A stretch of 19,618 nt of DNA. It comes from an uncultured Clostridium sp. GTDB taxonomy: Bacteria; Bacillota_A; Clostridia; TANB77; CAG-508. The translations under genes and the position numbers were made by a program. A model generated the notes under the pieces. It saw only the letters and a program-made list of their open reading frames with translations, ran no database searches and was not told the DNA's origin. This document shows, piece by piece, positions 1-8,420 of this stretch. The first letter of the stretch is position 1. Every line of letters begins with the position of its first letter. The DNA lies in NCBI GenBank assembly GCA_905200315.1, contig CAJKKA010000018.1, positions 1 through 19,618 on the forward strand, written 5' to 3'.

Positions 1-65
1 TAGACGCGCTGGTCTTAGGAACCAGTGTCAACGACGTGGGGGTTCGAGTCCCTTCATCCGCACCA
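1..65 (+). tRNA. tRNA-Leu (anticodon UAG), 5' part cut off by window edge
   Basis: The anticodon arm is visible: CTGGT (9-13) pairs with ACCAG (21-25) around the 7-nt loop CTTAGGA, giving anticodon TAG at 16-18, which reads leucine CUN codons. A short variable arm follows (GTC 27-29 with GAC 33-35), as in class II tRNAs such as Leu. The T arm is GGGGG (38-42), loop TTCGAGT, CCCTT (50-54). The 3' acceptor strand is 55-61, the discriminator base is A62, and CCA is encoded at 63-65. The 5' acceptor strand and most of the D arm lie outside the window. Confidence 0.9.
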
Positions 66-94
66 AAAACAAATTCGTTAGACCTATAGATACT

Positions 95-131
95 AAAATC
101 AATCAGAAAATAAAATCTGATTGATTTTTTT
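95..131 (+). terminator. Rho-independent terminator after tRNA-Leu
   Basis: A 13-bp perfect stem (95-107 with 116-128) encloses an 8-nt A-rich loop and runs into a T tract ending at 131. It lies 30 nt after the CCA end of the tRNA, so it should end the tRNA transcript. Confidence 0.8.
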
Positions 132-167
132 GCCTAAAAACAATATTAAAATCATTAAAACGAATAA

Positions 168-347
168 ATAATACAAGAATTAAAAACAACTTACACTTTG
201 ATTACATTATTTCCTGATCTCAAAGCTGACAAACTTGTTCAGCAACAATCAGAGATTTATGTAGAAAATAATAGTACAATAAAGTATTTGAAAGAAGAAA
301 AAATTGATATTGCCAAGAAAAAATGGCTACTGTACTTTGGCAAATGA
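168..347 (+). pseudogene. Startless coding remnant next to tRNA-Leu
   Basis: An open frame of 59 codons follows a TAA at 165-167 and ends at TGA 345-347, with no ATG (only an internal TTG at 198 without a ribosome binding site). The translation reads like real protein: a hydrophobic start (LITLFPDLKADKLVQQQ), then a charged helical stretch ending KKKWLLYFGK. It uses several C- or G-ending codons (CTC, GCC, CTG, GGC) that are rare in the neighbouring genes. I do not recognise the family. It is probably the 3' end of a gene whose front was lost, possibly left by an element once integrated at the tRNA. It could also be chance. Confidence 0.3.
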
Positions 348-412
348 TTCAACAATAAGTCAAAAAACATAATAACCTAAAACAACAATAGAAGAAAATG
401 GAGGATTTATTT

Positions 413-511
413 ATGAACGACAAAAGGAAAAAGTACGAAAAGAATAAGGAACTTGTTTTTTTTATAGTTTTGGAGGCAATTGATCTCTTTTTATGGTCTA
501 ATTGCTGTTAG
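413..511 (+). CDS. Small 32-aa ORF, possibly a frameshifted membrane protein remnant
   Basis: An ATG at 413 sits 6 nt after GGAGGA (400-405), a good ribosome binding site. The product is a lysine-rich start (MNDKRKKYEKNKE) followed by a hydrophobic run (LVFFIVLEAIDLFLW) and stops at 511. A one-base shift near 479 would instead continue as LISFYGLIAVSMF and run to a stop at 567-569, giving a longer membrane segment. This suggests a broken small membrane protein. The continuation would overlap the 3' end of the opposing gene at 529-873. Function unknown; an intact functional peptide is not excluded. Confidence 0.3.
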   Translation: MNDKRKKYEKNKELVFFIVLEAIDLFLWSNCC

Positions 512-528
512 TATGTTTAATTGTCTTT

Positions 529-873
529 TTACATATCTTCAATTATTTTTTTATATTCATTTATATTAAACACTTTTACATTTTCATTTTCTCTTGCTAT
601 TTCTTCCATAATATTTTTTGTATTATCCTTAGATTTTAAATCTACTAGTGTTATATTATTTATGCTCTCTTCTTTACCATAAACTATTCTAAATAATGTT
701 GTTCTTATGAACTCTTCAATATTATTTTCTTGATTTTTTGCAGCTATTATAAAATATATTCCATCATTTTTATTTATATTATATGTACTTATCCTAATAA
801 TATCTTTAACTAAGCATATGCCTCCATATATTGCAAGTATCATAATTATAAATCCAAGTAAGCTTTCAAACAT
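529..873 (-). CDS. Small membrane-anchored protein with GT2-like fragment
   Basis: A 114-aa protein. The start at 873 is chosen because AGAAGGTGA lies just upstream and the N-terminus MFESLLGFIIMILAIYGGI is a good membrane segment (residues 1-22). The rest looks cytosolic. Residues about 42-60 (YFIIAAKNQENNIEEFIRT) resemble the first strand and helix of GT-A family 2 glycosyltransferases, where the motif is usually P-A-x-N-E-E-x-N-I. The following LVDLKSKDNT resembles the DDGSTDGT motif. Only this N-terminal nucleotide-binding half is present (a full GT2 has over 200 residues), so catalysis is doubtful. It lies 80 nt downstream of the mreB-family gene and may share its transcript. Real gene likely; function unassigned. 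Confidence 0.7.
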   Translation of the reverse strand: MFESLLGFIIMILAIYGGICLVKDIIRISTYNINKNDGIYFIIAAKNQENNIEEFIRTTLFRIVYGKEESINNITLVDLKSKDNTKNIMEEIARENENVKVFNINEYKKIIEDM

Positions 874-953
874 AAAAAAATCACCTTCTAACACATAATA
901 TGTTAAAAGGCTTTTTTTCGTTAAATATATTTTAGGGCTATACAAAATATATT

Positions 954-1961
954 TTATCTTCTTTTTGCTTTTCCATCTAATGCATCTAAATTGTCTAAAG
1001 CTTTTCCTGTACCTAGTGCAACACATGATACTGTGTCTTCTGCTATCATTACATTTATTCCGGTTTTTTCTTGCAAAAGTTTATCTAAACCGTCTACTAA
1101 ACATCCTCCACCTGTCATATATATTCCTTTGTCACTAATATCCGCAGCTAATTCTGGTGGTGTTTTTTCTAAAACAGAATGTACAGCATCAACTATCATC
1201 ATTGCTGGTTCTATCATAGCTTCTAGCATTTCGCTTGAATATAGTGTAACTGTTTTTGGTAGACCTGTTCCCAAGTCTCTACCTCTTATGTCCATTTCCA
1301 TATCTTGTATTTTTGGATACACACAACCTATATTTACTTTTAAATCTTCGGCTGTTCTCTCCCCTATAATTACATTATATTTTCTTTTTACATATTTCAC
1401 TATATATTCGTCGAATTTATCTCCTGCAACTTTTAAAGAAGTGCTTACAACAGAACCTCCTAGTGATATTACAGCTATATCTGTTGTACCTCCACCTATA
1501 TCTACTATCATATTTCCACATGGTTTAGAAATATCTATTCCTGCTCCAATTGCTGCTGCTATTGGTTCTTCTATTAAATACACTTTTCTAGCTCCTGCTT
1601 GAGATGCAGCATCTATAACAGCTCTTTTTTCAACTTCTGTTACTTGCGATGGAATACATATCATCATTCTAGGTGAAAATATAAATTTACCACATACTTT
1701 ATTAATAAAGTATTTTAGCATTTTTTCTGTTACTGTATAATCTGAAATAACGCCATCTCTTAAAGGTCTTGTGGCAACAATACTTCCTGGAGTTCTTCCT
1801 AACATTCTTCTTGCTTCTTTTCCTACTGCTAGAACTTCTCCTGAATTTTTGTCTACAGCTACAACTGAAGGTTCTCTTAAAACTATTCCTTTTCCTTTAA
1901 CATATGCTATTACTGTAGCAGTTCCAAGATCAATTCCTATATCTTGTCCAAAACCAAACAT
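954..1961 (-). CDS. mreB: Rod-shape-determining protein, MreB/Mbl family
   Basis: A 335-aa actin-like ATPase that polymerises beneath the membrane and directs lateral cell-wall synthesis through the elongasome. The sequence carries the actin-fold landmarks: phosphate 1 loop DIGIDLGTATVIAYVKGKG at the N-terminus, EEPIAAAIGAGIDI near residue 130, phosphate 2 loop IVDIGGGTTDIAVISLGG near 155, and an adenosine-binding YMTGGGCLVDGLD near 282. Length matches MreB, Mbl and MreBH of Bacillus (about 335 residues). The ATG at 1961 follows AAAGGGAG. A strong promoter lies 38 nt upstream, so it can be expressed alone. No mreC or mreD lies beside it, as is common for the extra MreB copies of Clostridia. 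Which paralogue it is (MreB, Mbl or MreBH) cannot be settled here. Confidence 0.93.
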   Translation of the reverse strand: MFGFGQDIGIDLGTATVIAYVKGKGIVLREPSVVAVDKNSGEVLAVGKEARRMLGRTPGSIVATRPLRDGVISDYTVTEKMLKYFINKVCGKFIFSPRMMICIPSQVTEVEKRAVIDAASQAGARKVYLIEEPIAAAIGAGIDISKPCGNMIVDIGGGTTDIAVISLGGSVVSTSLKVAGDKFDEYIVKYVKRKYNVIIGERTAEDLKVNIGCVYPKIQDMEMDIRGRDLGTGLPKTVTLYSSEMLEAMIEPAMMIVDAVHSVLEKTPPELAADISDKGIYMTGGGCLVDGLDKLLQEKTGINVMIAEDTVSCVALGTGKALDNLDALDGKAKRR

Positions 1962-1998
1962 TATAATCTCCCTTTCCGTTTATTACAAATGTGTTACA

Positions 1999-2027
1999 AT
2001 TATATTACATACACGTAAAAATATCAA
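1999..2027 (-). promoter_or_regulatory. Sigma-A promoter of the mreB-family gene
   Basis: On the minus strand TTGATA (2022-2027), a 17-nt spacer and TATAAT (1999-2004), a near-consensus housekeeping promoter, 38 nt before the mreB start codon. Confidence 0.75.
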
Positions 2028-2051
2028 CCTAATTTTAAAATAAATTCAAAT

Positions 2052-2528
2052 TTATCCGAAAAAATATAAAAGTATTATTGCTCCTATTAAAATTGTTGGT
2101 CCGTCTACCTCTTCATTTAAATCAAATTTTTCTTTTTCTGGCTCATTTTCTGTAACATACACAGAAACATTTTTTACCTCCTGTGCTTTATAATTGAACT
2201 GTATTTCTTTTTCTTCTCCAGCTTTTATATTATCTATTTCTATATATTTATTTGTTAGATTGTTATTATATTCTGAATATCCTTCTAAAATTATATATTT
2301 ATTAAAAATATCTGTTTCAGATGTATTTTTTACACTCAATTTGCAGTATCCATTTACATATGTAGCTTTACATTCTTTTTTTGTTATTTCTAAATTATTC
2401 GAATTAGTAATTTTACACTCTATATCTTTATAAGTTGAAGCTATTATATAAAAATTACAAAAATTGGTAACAAAAAATACTATAACAATAATCACAACCC
2501 AAAATAATATTCTTTTAAAAGTGTCCAT
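2052..2528 (-). CDS. Putative membrane protein with N- and C-terminal membrane segments
   Basis: A 158-aa protein starting at ATG 2528 behind a GGGGG ribosome binding site. Residues 8-30 (ILFWVVIIVIVFFVTNFCNF) form a membrane segment, and the last 15 residues (TILIGAIILLYFFG) form a second. Between them is a polar, probably beta-rich domain of about 110 residues exposed on one face of the membrane, with alternating hydrophobic residues (YCKLSVKNTSET, KEIQFNYKAQEVKNVSVYV). That pattern resembles FxLYD-type extracellular domains of Bacillota, but the match is loose. It sits between the pyk terminator and mreB. Function unknown. Confidence 0.7.
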   Translation of the reverse strand: MDTFKRILFWVVIIVIVFFVTNFCNFYIIASTYKDIECKITNSNNLEITKKECKATYVNGYCKLSVKNTSETDIFNKYIILEGYSEYNNNLTNKYIEIDNIKAGEEKEIQFNYKAQEVKNVSVYVTENEPEKEKFDLNEEVDGPTILIGAIILLYFFG

Positions 2529-2548
2529 TTTTCCCCCTTATATGAAAC

Positions 2549-2588
2549 AAACACCTAAAACATTAAGTATTTAATATTTTAGGTGTTT
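2549..2588 (-). terminator. Stem-loop terminator downstream of pyk
   Basis: A 12-bp perfect stem (2549-2560 with 2577-2588, core ACACCTAAAA/TTTTAGGTGT) with a 16-nt AT-rich loop lies 36 nt after the pyk stop. On the minus strand it is followed by TTTGTTTC, a modest T tract. It separates pyk from the 158-aa membrane protein gene. Confidence 0.65.
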
Positions 2589-2624
2589 TAATAATTTCTT
2601 AAGTATATTTAGGTTTAATATAAA

Positions 2625-4067
2625 TTAAACTTTTAATATTCCTCCAACAACTTTGCTCTTAGCGTCTGAATCTGGTAATATTTTGCTTCCTCCTGATACT
2701 ACAACTATATCTTCATCTTCTAACATTTTTTCTGCTTTTAAAACTTCTATTCCTTTTTCAATGCATTTTTCAATTGTTTCTTGTTCTTCAACTAGAACTG
2801 GGAAAACATTCCATACAACTGATAATTGGTTGTATACTTTTTCGTTTGTTGTAATTGCAAATACTGGGCATTGTGGACCAATTCCAGATATTCTTCTTAC
2901 ACTATTTCCTGTTCCTGTAAATGCAACAATTGCTTTCGCTTCAACATTTTTAGCATTCATACATGTTGAATATGCAATATTTCCTTCAAAGTCATCAGAT
3001 TTTATTTTATAATTTTTCTTTTCAAATCTCTTCCAGTAATTAATATCATTTTCAATTCTTGTAGCTATTCTATCCATTGCTTCAACACATTCTACTGGAT
3101 ATTTACCCATAGCACATTCTCCAGATAACATTATTGAACCTGTTCTATCATATACAGCATTTGCAACGTCACTAACTTCAGCTCTTGTTGGTCTTGGATT
3201 AGATGTCATAGATTCTAACATTTGTGTAGCTGTTATAACTGGTTTTCCAACTTCAGCACATCTTTTAATGAAATATTTTTGAACAACTGGAACTTCTTCC
3301 ATTGGTATTTCAACACCCATATCTCCACGAGCTACCATAATACCATCTGATAATTCTAATATTTCTTCGAAGTTATCTATACCTTCTTGGTTTTCTATTT
3401 TAGAGATTATTTTTACGTTTTCTCCACCATTTTCATTTAATAATGTTCTTATAGCTATAACATCAGCTGCTTTTCTAACGAATGATGCAGCAATATAATC
3501 GAATCCTCTTTTGATTCCTTCTGTTATATCATCTATATCTTTTTGAGTTAAAGCTGGTAATTCAAGTTTTACACCAGGAACATTCATTGTTTTTCTGCTT
3601 CCTAATCTTCCTGTATTTAAAGCTTTACATACTATATCTTTACCTTTTATTTCTAATATTTCAAATTCAATTGCTCCATCATCAACCAATAGTGTAGATC
3701 CAACTTTTACATCTTTATATAAATCTTTGTAAGATATTGTTGTTTTTGTATTATTTCCAATTATATCTTCGTTTACAAATGTAAATGTTTGTCCTTCTTC
3801 GATAGTTACTTTATCGTTTCCAGATTCTAATACACCTGTTCTAATTTCTGGTCCTTTTGTATCTAATAATAATGCTACTGGTCTATTTAATTCTTTTCTA
3901 ACTTTTTTTATAGTTTCAATTTTAACTCCATTTTCTTCATATCCACCATGAGAAAAGTTAATTCTAGTTACGTTTAATCCAGCATTGATAAGTTTTGTAA
4001 GCATTTCTTCACTTTCACTTGCTGGTCCTATTGTTCCAACAATATTTGTTCTTCTTAATTTGTTCAT
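2625..4067 (-). CDS. pyk: Pyruvate kinase
   Basis: Transfers phosphate from phosphoenolpyruvate to ADP to give pyruvate and ATP, the last step of glycolysis, in the cytosol. 480 aa. Seen: the substrate arginine and loop RINFSHG (residues 35-41), LLDTKGPEIRTG near 90, the active-site lysine in ISKIENQEG near 220, metal-binding GIMVARGDMGVEIP near 242, and ATQMLESMTSNPRPTRAEVSDVANA near 280. The C-terminal effector domain is present, but the extra PEP-utiliser-like domain of the roughly 585-aa Bacillus enzyme is absent. The ATG follows AGGAGG. It has its own promoter (4101-4130) and a terminator, so it is probably monocistronic. Confidence 0.97.
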   Translation of the reverse strand: MNKLRRTNIVGTIGPASESEEMLTKLINAGLNVTRINFSHGGYEENGVKIETIKKVRKELNRPVALLLDTKGPEIRTGVLESGNDKVTIEEGQTFTFVNEDIIGNNTKTTISYKDLYKDVKVGSTLLVDDGAIEFEILEIKGKDIVCKALNTGRLGSRKTMNVPGVKLELPALTQKDIDDITEGIKRGFDYIAASFVRKAADVIAIRTLLNENGGENVKIISKIENQEGIDNFEEILELSDGIMVARGDMGVEIPMEEVPVVQKYFIKRCAEVGKPVITATQMLESMTSNPRPTRAEVSDVANAVYDRTGSIMLSGECAMGKYPVECVEAMDRIATRIENDINYWKRFEKKNYKIKSDDFEGNIAYSTCMNAKNVEAKAIVAFTGTGNSVRRISGIGPQCPVFAITTNEKVYNQLSVVWNVFPVLVEEQETIEKCIEKGIEVLKAEKMLEDEDIVVVSGGSKILPDSDAKSKVVGGILKV

Positions 4068-4100
4068 TATAATTCCTCCTTATATTTAACAACAGTGCTT

Positions 4101-4130
4101 ATTATATCACATTGAAGTTTAAAAAATCAA
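4101..4130 (-). promoter_or_regulatory. Sigma-A promoter of pyk
   Basis: On the minus strand TTGATT (4125-4130), an 18-nt spacer and TATAAT (4101-4106), 33 nt upstream of the pyk ATG. Confidence 0.7.
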
Positions 4131-4372
4131 CATTTTTTGGCAAAATATTAATAATATTGTTACAGTTCAGTAGAAAATTACAAAAAGCATAGCTAGTTGA
4201 TGGTACTTTAAAATCTTTTATAAAATATAATATTTGTTCTTTGCCATTCTCTTCCATTCTTGTTAACAACTTTCCTTGGTTGTCATATTCTGAATTTTTT
4301 GTATCTGACATCCATTCTTTTCAATATCATATATTACTTTTAGATATGTCTGTCCAGTACCAAAGCTACTTT
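4102..4372 (-). pseudogene. Degenerate coding remnant between uvrA and pyk
   Basis: The 310-nt gap between uvrA and pyk holds two overlapping frames that each look coding in part. One starts right after uvrA and reads SFGTGQTYLKVIYDIEKNG; the other begins near 4323 and reads EWMSDTKNSEYDNQGKLLTR, continuing to about 4170 (ILYFIKDFKVPSTSYAF). A one-base shift near 4320 would join them. An ATG at 4311 opens a 69-codon frame but has no ribosome binding site, and its end overlaps the pyk promoter, so I do not call it an intact gene. EYDNQGKL resembles a YD-repeat unit, too little to assign a family. Confidence 0.3.
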
Positions 4373-4377
4373 TTTAT

Positions 4378-7209
4378 CTACAAATATTTTTTCAAGAATT
4401 TTCCTGTATAACTTTGTTCGTTTTTACATATTTGCTCTGGTGAACCAACTGCTACAATTTGACCTCCACCGTTTCCGCCTTCCGGACCTAAATCTATTAT
4501 ATAATCTGCTGTTTTTATTAAATCTAAATTGTGTTCAATAACAATTATGCTATTTCCTGTGTCTACAAGTCTTTGTAAAATATCTACTAACTTATGAACG
4601 TCTGCTATATGTAAACCTGTTGTTGGTTCGTCTAAAATGTATAAAGTTTTTCCAGTTGCTCTTTTAGATAATTCTGTTGCAAGTTTTACACGTTGTGCTT
4701 CTCCTCCAGAAAGAGTTGTAGATGGTTGTCCAAGTTTTATATATCCTAAACCTACATCATATAAAGTTTGAATTTTTTGCTTTATTTTTGGTATTTTATC
4801 AAAAAATTCAAGTGCTTCTTCAACTGTCATATCTAATACATCTGCAATGCTTTTTCCTTTATATTTTACCTCTAGCGTTTCATAATTATAGCGAGTTCCT
4901 TTACACACTTCACAAGGCACATACACATCTGCTAAAAATTGCATTTCTATTTTATGTACTCCATCTCCATTACAAGCTTCACATCTGCCACCGGCAACAT
5001 TAAAACTAAATCTACCTTTTGAGTATCCTCTAAGTTTTGCTTCATTTGTTCCTGCAAACAAATCTCTAATAATATCGAATACACCAGTATATGTAGCTGG
5101 ATTTGAACGTGGTGTTCTACCTATAGGAGATTGGTCTATATTTATTATTTTATCAATATTTTCTAAACCTTTTATACTCTTATGTTTTCCAGGTTTTAAA
5201 TTTGAACCATTTAATTCTTTAGCTATAGATTTATATAATATTTCATTTACTAATGTTGATTTTCCAGACCCAGATACTCCTGTTACACAAGTAAATACTC
5301 CTAAAGGAAAATCTACAGTTATATTTTTCAAATTATTTTCTGTCGCACCTTTTATTTGTATTACTTTACTTTTACTATGTTTCCTTCTTGTTTTTGGTAC
5401 AGGTATTTTTTTAGCCCCACTTAAATATTGTCCTGTAATAGAATCTTTTATTTGTTTTATTTCTTCTGCAGTTCCTTGAGCCATTACATTTCCGCCATGA
5501 ACTCCTGCACCAGGTCCAATATCTATAATTTGGTCTGCTGCATACATTGTATCTTCATCGTGTTCTACAACTATTAATGTGTTTCCTAAATCTCTTAACT
5601 TCTTTAAAGTAGCAATTAACTTATCATTGTCTCTTTGATGAAGTCCTATACTTGGTTCATCTAGAATATATAAAACTCCTGTTAATCCTGAACCAATTTG
5701 TGTTGCTAAACGTATACGTTGTGCTTCTCCTCCAGATAATGTTCCAGAACTTCTAGATAATGTTAAATAATCTAAGCCAACATCAATCAAGAATTGTAAT
5801 CTTGCATCTATTTCTTTTAAAATTAAGTCTGAAATCATTCTTTCTTTTTCATTAAGTTCAATACTGTTTATATAATCTTTCATTTCTCTAATTGGCATTG
5901 CAGTTAATTCATTTATATTTTTATCGCCAATTTTTATAGATAAAATTTCTGCTTTTAATCTTGCTCCTTTACATTCTGGACATTCTGAATCGCTCATATA
6001 CATTTCGTAAAACTGTCTCATTCCATTTGATTTTGTTTCTCTATGTCTTCTTTCTAATGTAGGTATTACACCTTCAAATGGAGCCGAAAATCTACGTGTT
6101 CCTGCATAAGATGTATATTCAAAGTCTATTACTTCATCTCCAGTTCCATATAAAATTTTATCCAAAAATTCTCTTGGTAATTTTTTTATTGGAACTTTTA
6201 TATCTACTCCGTAATGTTTAGCAATACTTTCAAAATACATTTTAGCCATTGTTTCACTTTTTTTCATAGTACTTGCACCAAAAGCCTTAACTCCGTCATA
6301 TAAAGTTTTATTTTTATCTGGAATAATTAAATCTTCATCCATTTTTAATAAATATCCTATTCCTGTACAAGATGAACAAGCTCCTTGAGGATTGTTAAAT
6401 GAAAACATTCTTGGAGATAATTCTGGAAAACTAAATCCACAAGTTGGACAAGCATAGTTAGCACTATATAATATTTCTTTTGATTTACTACCTTCAAATA
6501 CTTCAATTACAACAAGATTATCCGCATATTTCATAGCTGTTTCAACAGATTCTGTAAGTCTACTTCGTATTCCATTTTTTATAACTAATCTATCTACAAT
6601 TAAATCTATTTTATGTTTTTTAGTTTTACTAAGCTTAATTTCATCTGAAAGCTCAACAATTTCTCCATCAATTTTTGCTCTAACAAATCCATTTTTTTGA
6701 TATTCCTGTATTTGTTTTACAAATTCACCTTTTCTATCTCTAACTACTGGTGCTAATATTTGAAATTTAGTACCTTCTTTTAAAGCTAAAATATTATCTA
6801 TAATTTGGTCAATACTTTGTTTTTCAATTTTTGTATGACAGTTTGGACAATATGGAACCCCTATTCTTGCATATAATAAACGAATATAATCATATATTTC
6901 TGTAACAGTTCCAACTGTTGAACGTGGATTTTTAGAAGTTGTTTTTTGATCTATTGAAATAGCTGGTGAAAGTCCTTCTATTAGTTGAACATTTGGCTTT
7001 TGCATAACCCCTAAAAATTGCCTTGCATATGAAGATAAACTTTCAACATATCTACGTTGCCCTTCTGCATATAAAGTATCAAATGCAAGTGAAGACTTTC
7101 CAGAACCAGAAAGTCCTGTAATAACAACCAATTTATCCCTTGGTATTTTTAAATTTATATTTTTTAAATTATGCTCTTTAGCACCCTTTATTACAATTTC
7201 ATTATTCAT
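4378..7209 (-). CDS. uvrA: UvrABC excinuclease subunit A
   Basis: DNA-damage recognition ATPase of nucleotide excision repair; the dimer scans DNA, loads UvrB and is released. 943 aa, the usual full length. Seen in order: Walker [10 protein letters not shown] (residues 32-40), a CPNC element near 120, the first zinc site CPTC...CSSC near 250-280, signature [14 protein letters not shown] with Walker [13 protein letters not shown] near 485-520, second Walker [10 protein letters not shown] near 640, second zinc finger CEACNGDG...CEVCKGTR near 735-765, then [15 protein letters not shown] and [12 protein letters not shown]. All key residues are intact. The ATG at 7209 follows GGGGG and a strong promoter. 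No uvrB or uvrC lies beside it. Confidence 0.98.
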   Translation of the reverse strand: MNNEIVIKGAKEHNLKNINLKIPRDKLVVITGLSGSGKSSLAFDTLYAEGQRRYVESLSSYARQFLGVMQKPNVQLIEGLSPAISIDQKTTSKNPRSTVGTVTEIYDYIRLLYARIGVPYCPNCHTKIEKQSIDQIIDNILALKEGTKFQILAPVVRDRKGEFVKQIQEYQKNGFVRAKIDGEIVELSDEIKLSKTKKHKIDLIVDRLVIKNGIRSRLTESVETAMKYADNLVVIEVFEGSKSKEILYSANYACPTCGFSFPELSPRMFSFNNPQGACSSCTGIGYLLKMDEDLIIPDKNKTLYDGVKAFGASTMKKSETMAKMYFESIAKHYGVDIKVPIKKLPREFLDKILYGTGDEVIDFEYTSYAGTRRFSAPFEGVIPTLERRHRETKSNGMRQFYEMYMSDSECPECKGARLKAEILSIKIGDKNINELTAMPIREMKDYINSIELNEKERMISDLILKEIDARLQFLIDVGLDYLTLSRSSGTLSGGEAQRIRLATQIGSGLTGVLYILDEPSIGLHQRDNDKLIATLKKLRDLGNTLIVVEHDEDTMYAADQIIDIGPGAGVHGGNVMAQGTAEEIKQIKDSITGQYLSGAKKIPVPKTRRKHSKSKVIQIKGATENNLKNITVDFPLGVFTCVTGVSGSGKSTLVNEILYKSIAKELNGSNLKPGKHKSIKGLENIDKIINIDQSPIGRTPRSNPATYTGVFDIIRDLFAGTNEAKLRGYSKGRFSFNVAGGRCEACNGDGVHKIEMQFLADVYVPCEVCKGTRYNYETLEVKYKGKSIADVLDMTVEEALEFFDKIPKIKQKIQTLYDVGLGYIKLGQPSTTLSGGEAQRVKLATELSKRATGKTLYILDEPTTGLHIADVHKLVDILQRLVDTGNSIIVIEHNLDLIKTADYIIDLGPEGGNGGGQIVAVGSPEQICKNEQSYTGKFLKKYL

Positions 7210-7231
7210 TTTTACCCCCTATACGAAAGTA

Positions 7232-7260
7232 ATTATACAATATTTTTTTATACAAAACAA
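7232..7260 (-). promoter_or_regulatory. Sigma-A promoter of uvrA
   Basis: On the minus strand TTGTTT (7255-7260), 17 nt, TATAAT (7232-7237), 22 nt upstream of the uvrA ATG. I saw no SOS operator (no Clostridium/Bacillus-type LexA box) overlapping it. It lies 9 nt from the divergent promoter at 7270-7298. Confidence 0.65.
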
Positions 7261-7269
7261 GAGTTTTGT

Positions 7270-7298
7270 TTGCTTTTTTATGTACACTGTGTTAAAAT
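7270..7298 (+). promoter_or_regulatory. Promoter of the 100-aa orphan gene
   Basis: TTGCTT (7270-7275), 17-nt spacer, TAAAAT (7293-7298), about 40 nt before the ATG at 7339. It is back to back with the uvrA promoter. Confidence 0.5.
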
Positions 7299-7338
7299 AA
7301 ACTAGTCAAAACAGTTGTTATCTACTTAAGGAGGTTTT

Positions 7339-7641
7339 ATGCAAAATTACTTAGACAAACTAAAAGAATCTCGGAAAACTTTTCCAACACATAAAAGATT
7401 TATTGTGCGAGTAAAAGATTTTCCAAATAATCCTTTTAATTCAACAATATTTAAAAAGATTATAGAAGGAAAGAATATTTATCCAGAATTTATATTGTAT
7501 ATTCATGATAATTATTTAACAATTAACTCAAACCAAATAAAGAATTATGAACCTGTTAAATTAATTTTGGACTACAAATTATGGATTGAAATTTATGATG
7601 TTTTTAAATTTATTGATTATTTTAAAGAAAATGAGGATTAA
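7339..7641 (+). CDS. Uncharacterised 100-aa protein
   Basis: ATG at 7339 is preceded by AAGGAGG, a full-strength ribosome binding site, and the gene has a promoter and a terminator of its own, so it is very likely expressed. The product is soluble, basic at the N-terminus (KLKESRKTFPTHKRFIVRVKDF) and aromatic-rich further on (YPEFILYIHDNYLTI, LWIEIYDVFKFIDYF). It has no signal peptide, no membrane segment and no cysteines. I do not recognise a family. It is a plus-strand island within a long minus-strand block, divergent from uvrA and convergent with cysE. Confidence 0.75.
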   Translation: MQNYLDKLKESRKTFPTHKRFIVRVKDFPNNPFNSTIFKKIIEGKNIYPEFILYIHDNYLTINSNQIKNYEPVKLILDYKLWIEIYDVFKFIDYFKENED

Positions 7642-7671
7642 AAAAGTGAGCCGCATTGCGGCTCATTTTTT
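7641..7671. terminator. Shared bidirectional terminator of the 100-aa gene and cysE
   Basis: An 8-bp GC-rich stem TGAGCCGC/GCGGCTCA (7647-7654 with 7658-7665) with a 3-nt loop is flanked by A5 on the left and T6 on the right, so it works in both directions. The TGA stop of cysE (7663-7665 on the minus strand) is part of the stem, and the TAA of the plus-strand gene ends at its first base. Confidence 0.85.
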
Positions 7672-8169
7672 GTATATACCAACTACAGTTTTATTATCTT
7701 CAACATTACTTAAAATTGTACTATTACTTCCAATTTTTACATTATTACCTATTTTTATAGGTCCCAAAACTTTCGCACCACAGCCAACCATTACATTATT
7801 ACCTAAGTCTGGATGTCTTTTATATTTATCTTTTCCTGTTCCTCCAAGAGTAACCCCATGGTAAATTGTGCAATCATTTCCTATTGTTGTTGTTTCTCCT
7901 ATTACAATTCCCATTCCATGATCTATAAATAATCTTCTACCAATTTTTGCTCCTGGATGAATTTCTATTCCTGTTAAAAACCTTCCTAATTGTGATATTA
8001 ATCTCGCTATAAAATAAAATCGATGGTAATAAAAGAAATGTGCTATTCTGTAGTATACTAAAACATGAAATCCTTGATATAAAATAATAACTTCTAATAT
8101 GTTTCTCGCAGCTGGGTCTTTTTTTTGTATATTTTTAGCATCATCGTATAATTCTTTAAATAATTTCAT
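7663..8169 (-). CDS. cysE: Serine O-acetyltransferase, short form
   Basis: Acetylates L-serine with acetyl-CoA to give O-acetylserine, the first step of cysteine synthesis, in the cytosol. 168 aa, near the shorter Bacillota form (E. coli CysE has 273 and a longer N-terminal domain). Helical N-terminus (residues 1-65), then the left-handed beta-helix: [11 protein letters not shown], the catalytic-region [12 protein letters not shown] (His of DHG), and [10 protein letters not shown], the usual SAT signature. The C-terminus ends VVGIYKK, where homologues read VVGVPAK and continue, so the tail that binds cysteine synthase and carries feedback residues is missing or altered. The ATG at 8169 follows AGGTGAT. 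No cysK lies beside it. Confidence 0.93.
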   Translation of the reverse strand: MKLFKELYDDAKNIQKKDPAARNILEVIILYQGFHVLVYYRIAHFFYYHRFYFIARLISQLGRFLTGIEIHPGAKIGRRLFIDHGMGIVIGETTTIGNDCTIYHGVTLGGTGKDKYKRHPDLGNNVMVGCGAKVLGPIKIGNNVKIGSNSTILSNVEDNKTVVGIYKK

Positions 8170-8242
8170 AGAATCACCTATTATATATTATTTAAAAAAA
8201 TTACTTTTGTTAATAAAACATACTTATTTAAATATAAAATAT

Positions 8243-8408
8243 ATTTCGAGAAAATTAATTTAAAAATTTATGTTATTTTTTCGGGTCGTCGAGGACGCCG
8301 ACCCCTACAACGTTTGACAATTGTTATTCAAAGACAAGAATTATATATAAAAATAATTTTATGATTTATTGATAGGAGGACAGAGGCGTCCGCCCCTACA
8401 GTGTTTGA
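8243..8408 (+). repeat. 166-bp dispersed repeat, copy A
   Basis: This block matches 10924-11089 over its full length without gaps, with about 14 mismatches counted by eye (roughly 92% identity). It contains two hairpin units: 8283-8304 (GGGTCG/CGACCC arms) and 8375-8394 (GGAGGA/TCCGCC arms, one mismatch). Each is followed by CCTACA and then a nearly identical string of the type GTTTGACAAnTnTTATTCA ending AAAGACA. The element is therefore built of two related sub-units. No ORF. It fills part of the 480-nt gap upstream of cysE. Confidence 0.8.
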
Positions 8409-8420
8409 CAAATTTTATTC

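Noticed and set aside
529..1026. 165-codon version of the small membrane protein
   Set aside because: The extra 51 N-terminal residues run back into the mreB coding region and lack a ribosome binding site; the ATG at 873 has AGAAGGTGA.
991..1602. 203-codon plus-strand frame across the mreB-family gene
   Set aside because: It is the complement of a well-conserved MreB protein, has no ribosome binding site, and its product is a Ser/Pro/Thr-rich shadow sequence.
954..1961. DnaK/Hsp70 rather than MreB
   Set aside because: Length (335 aa) and the motifs EEPIAAAIGAG and MTGGGCLVDG fit MreB, and no substrate-binding domain is present.
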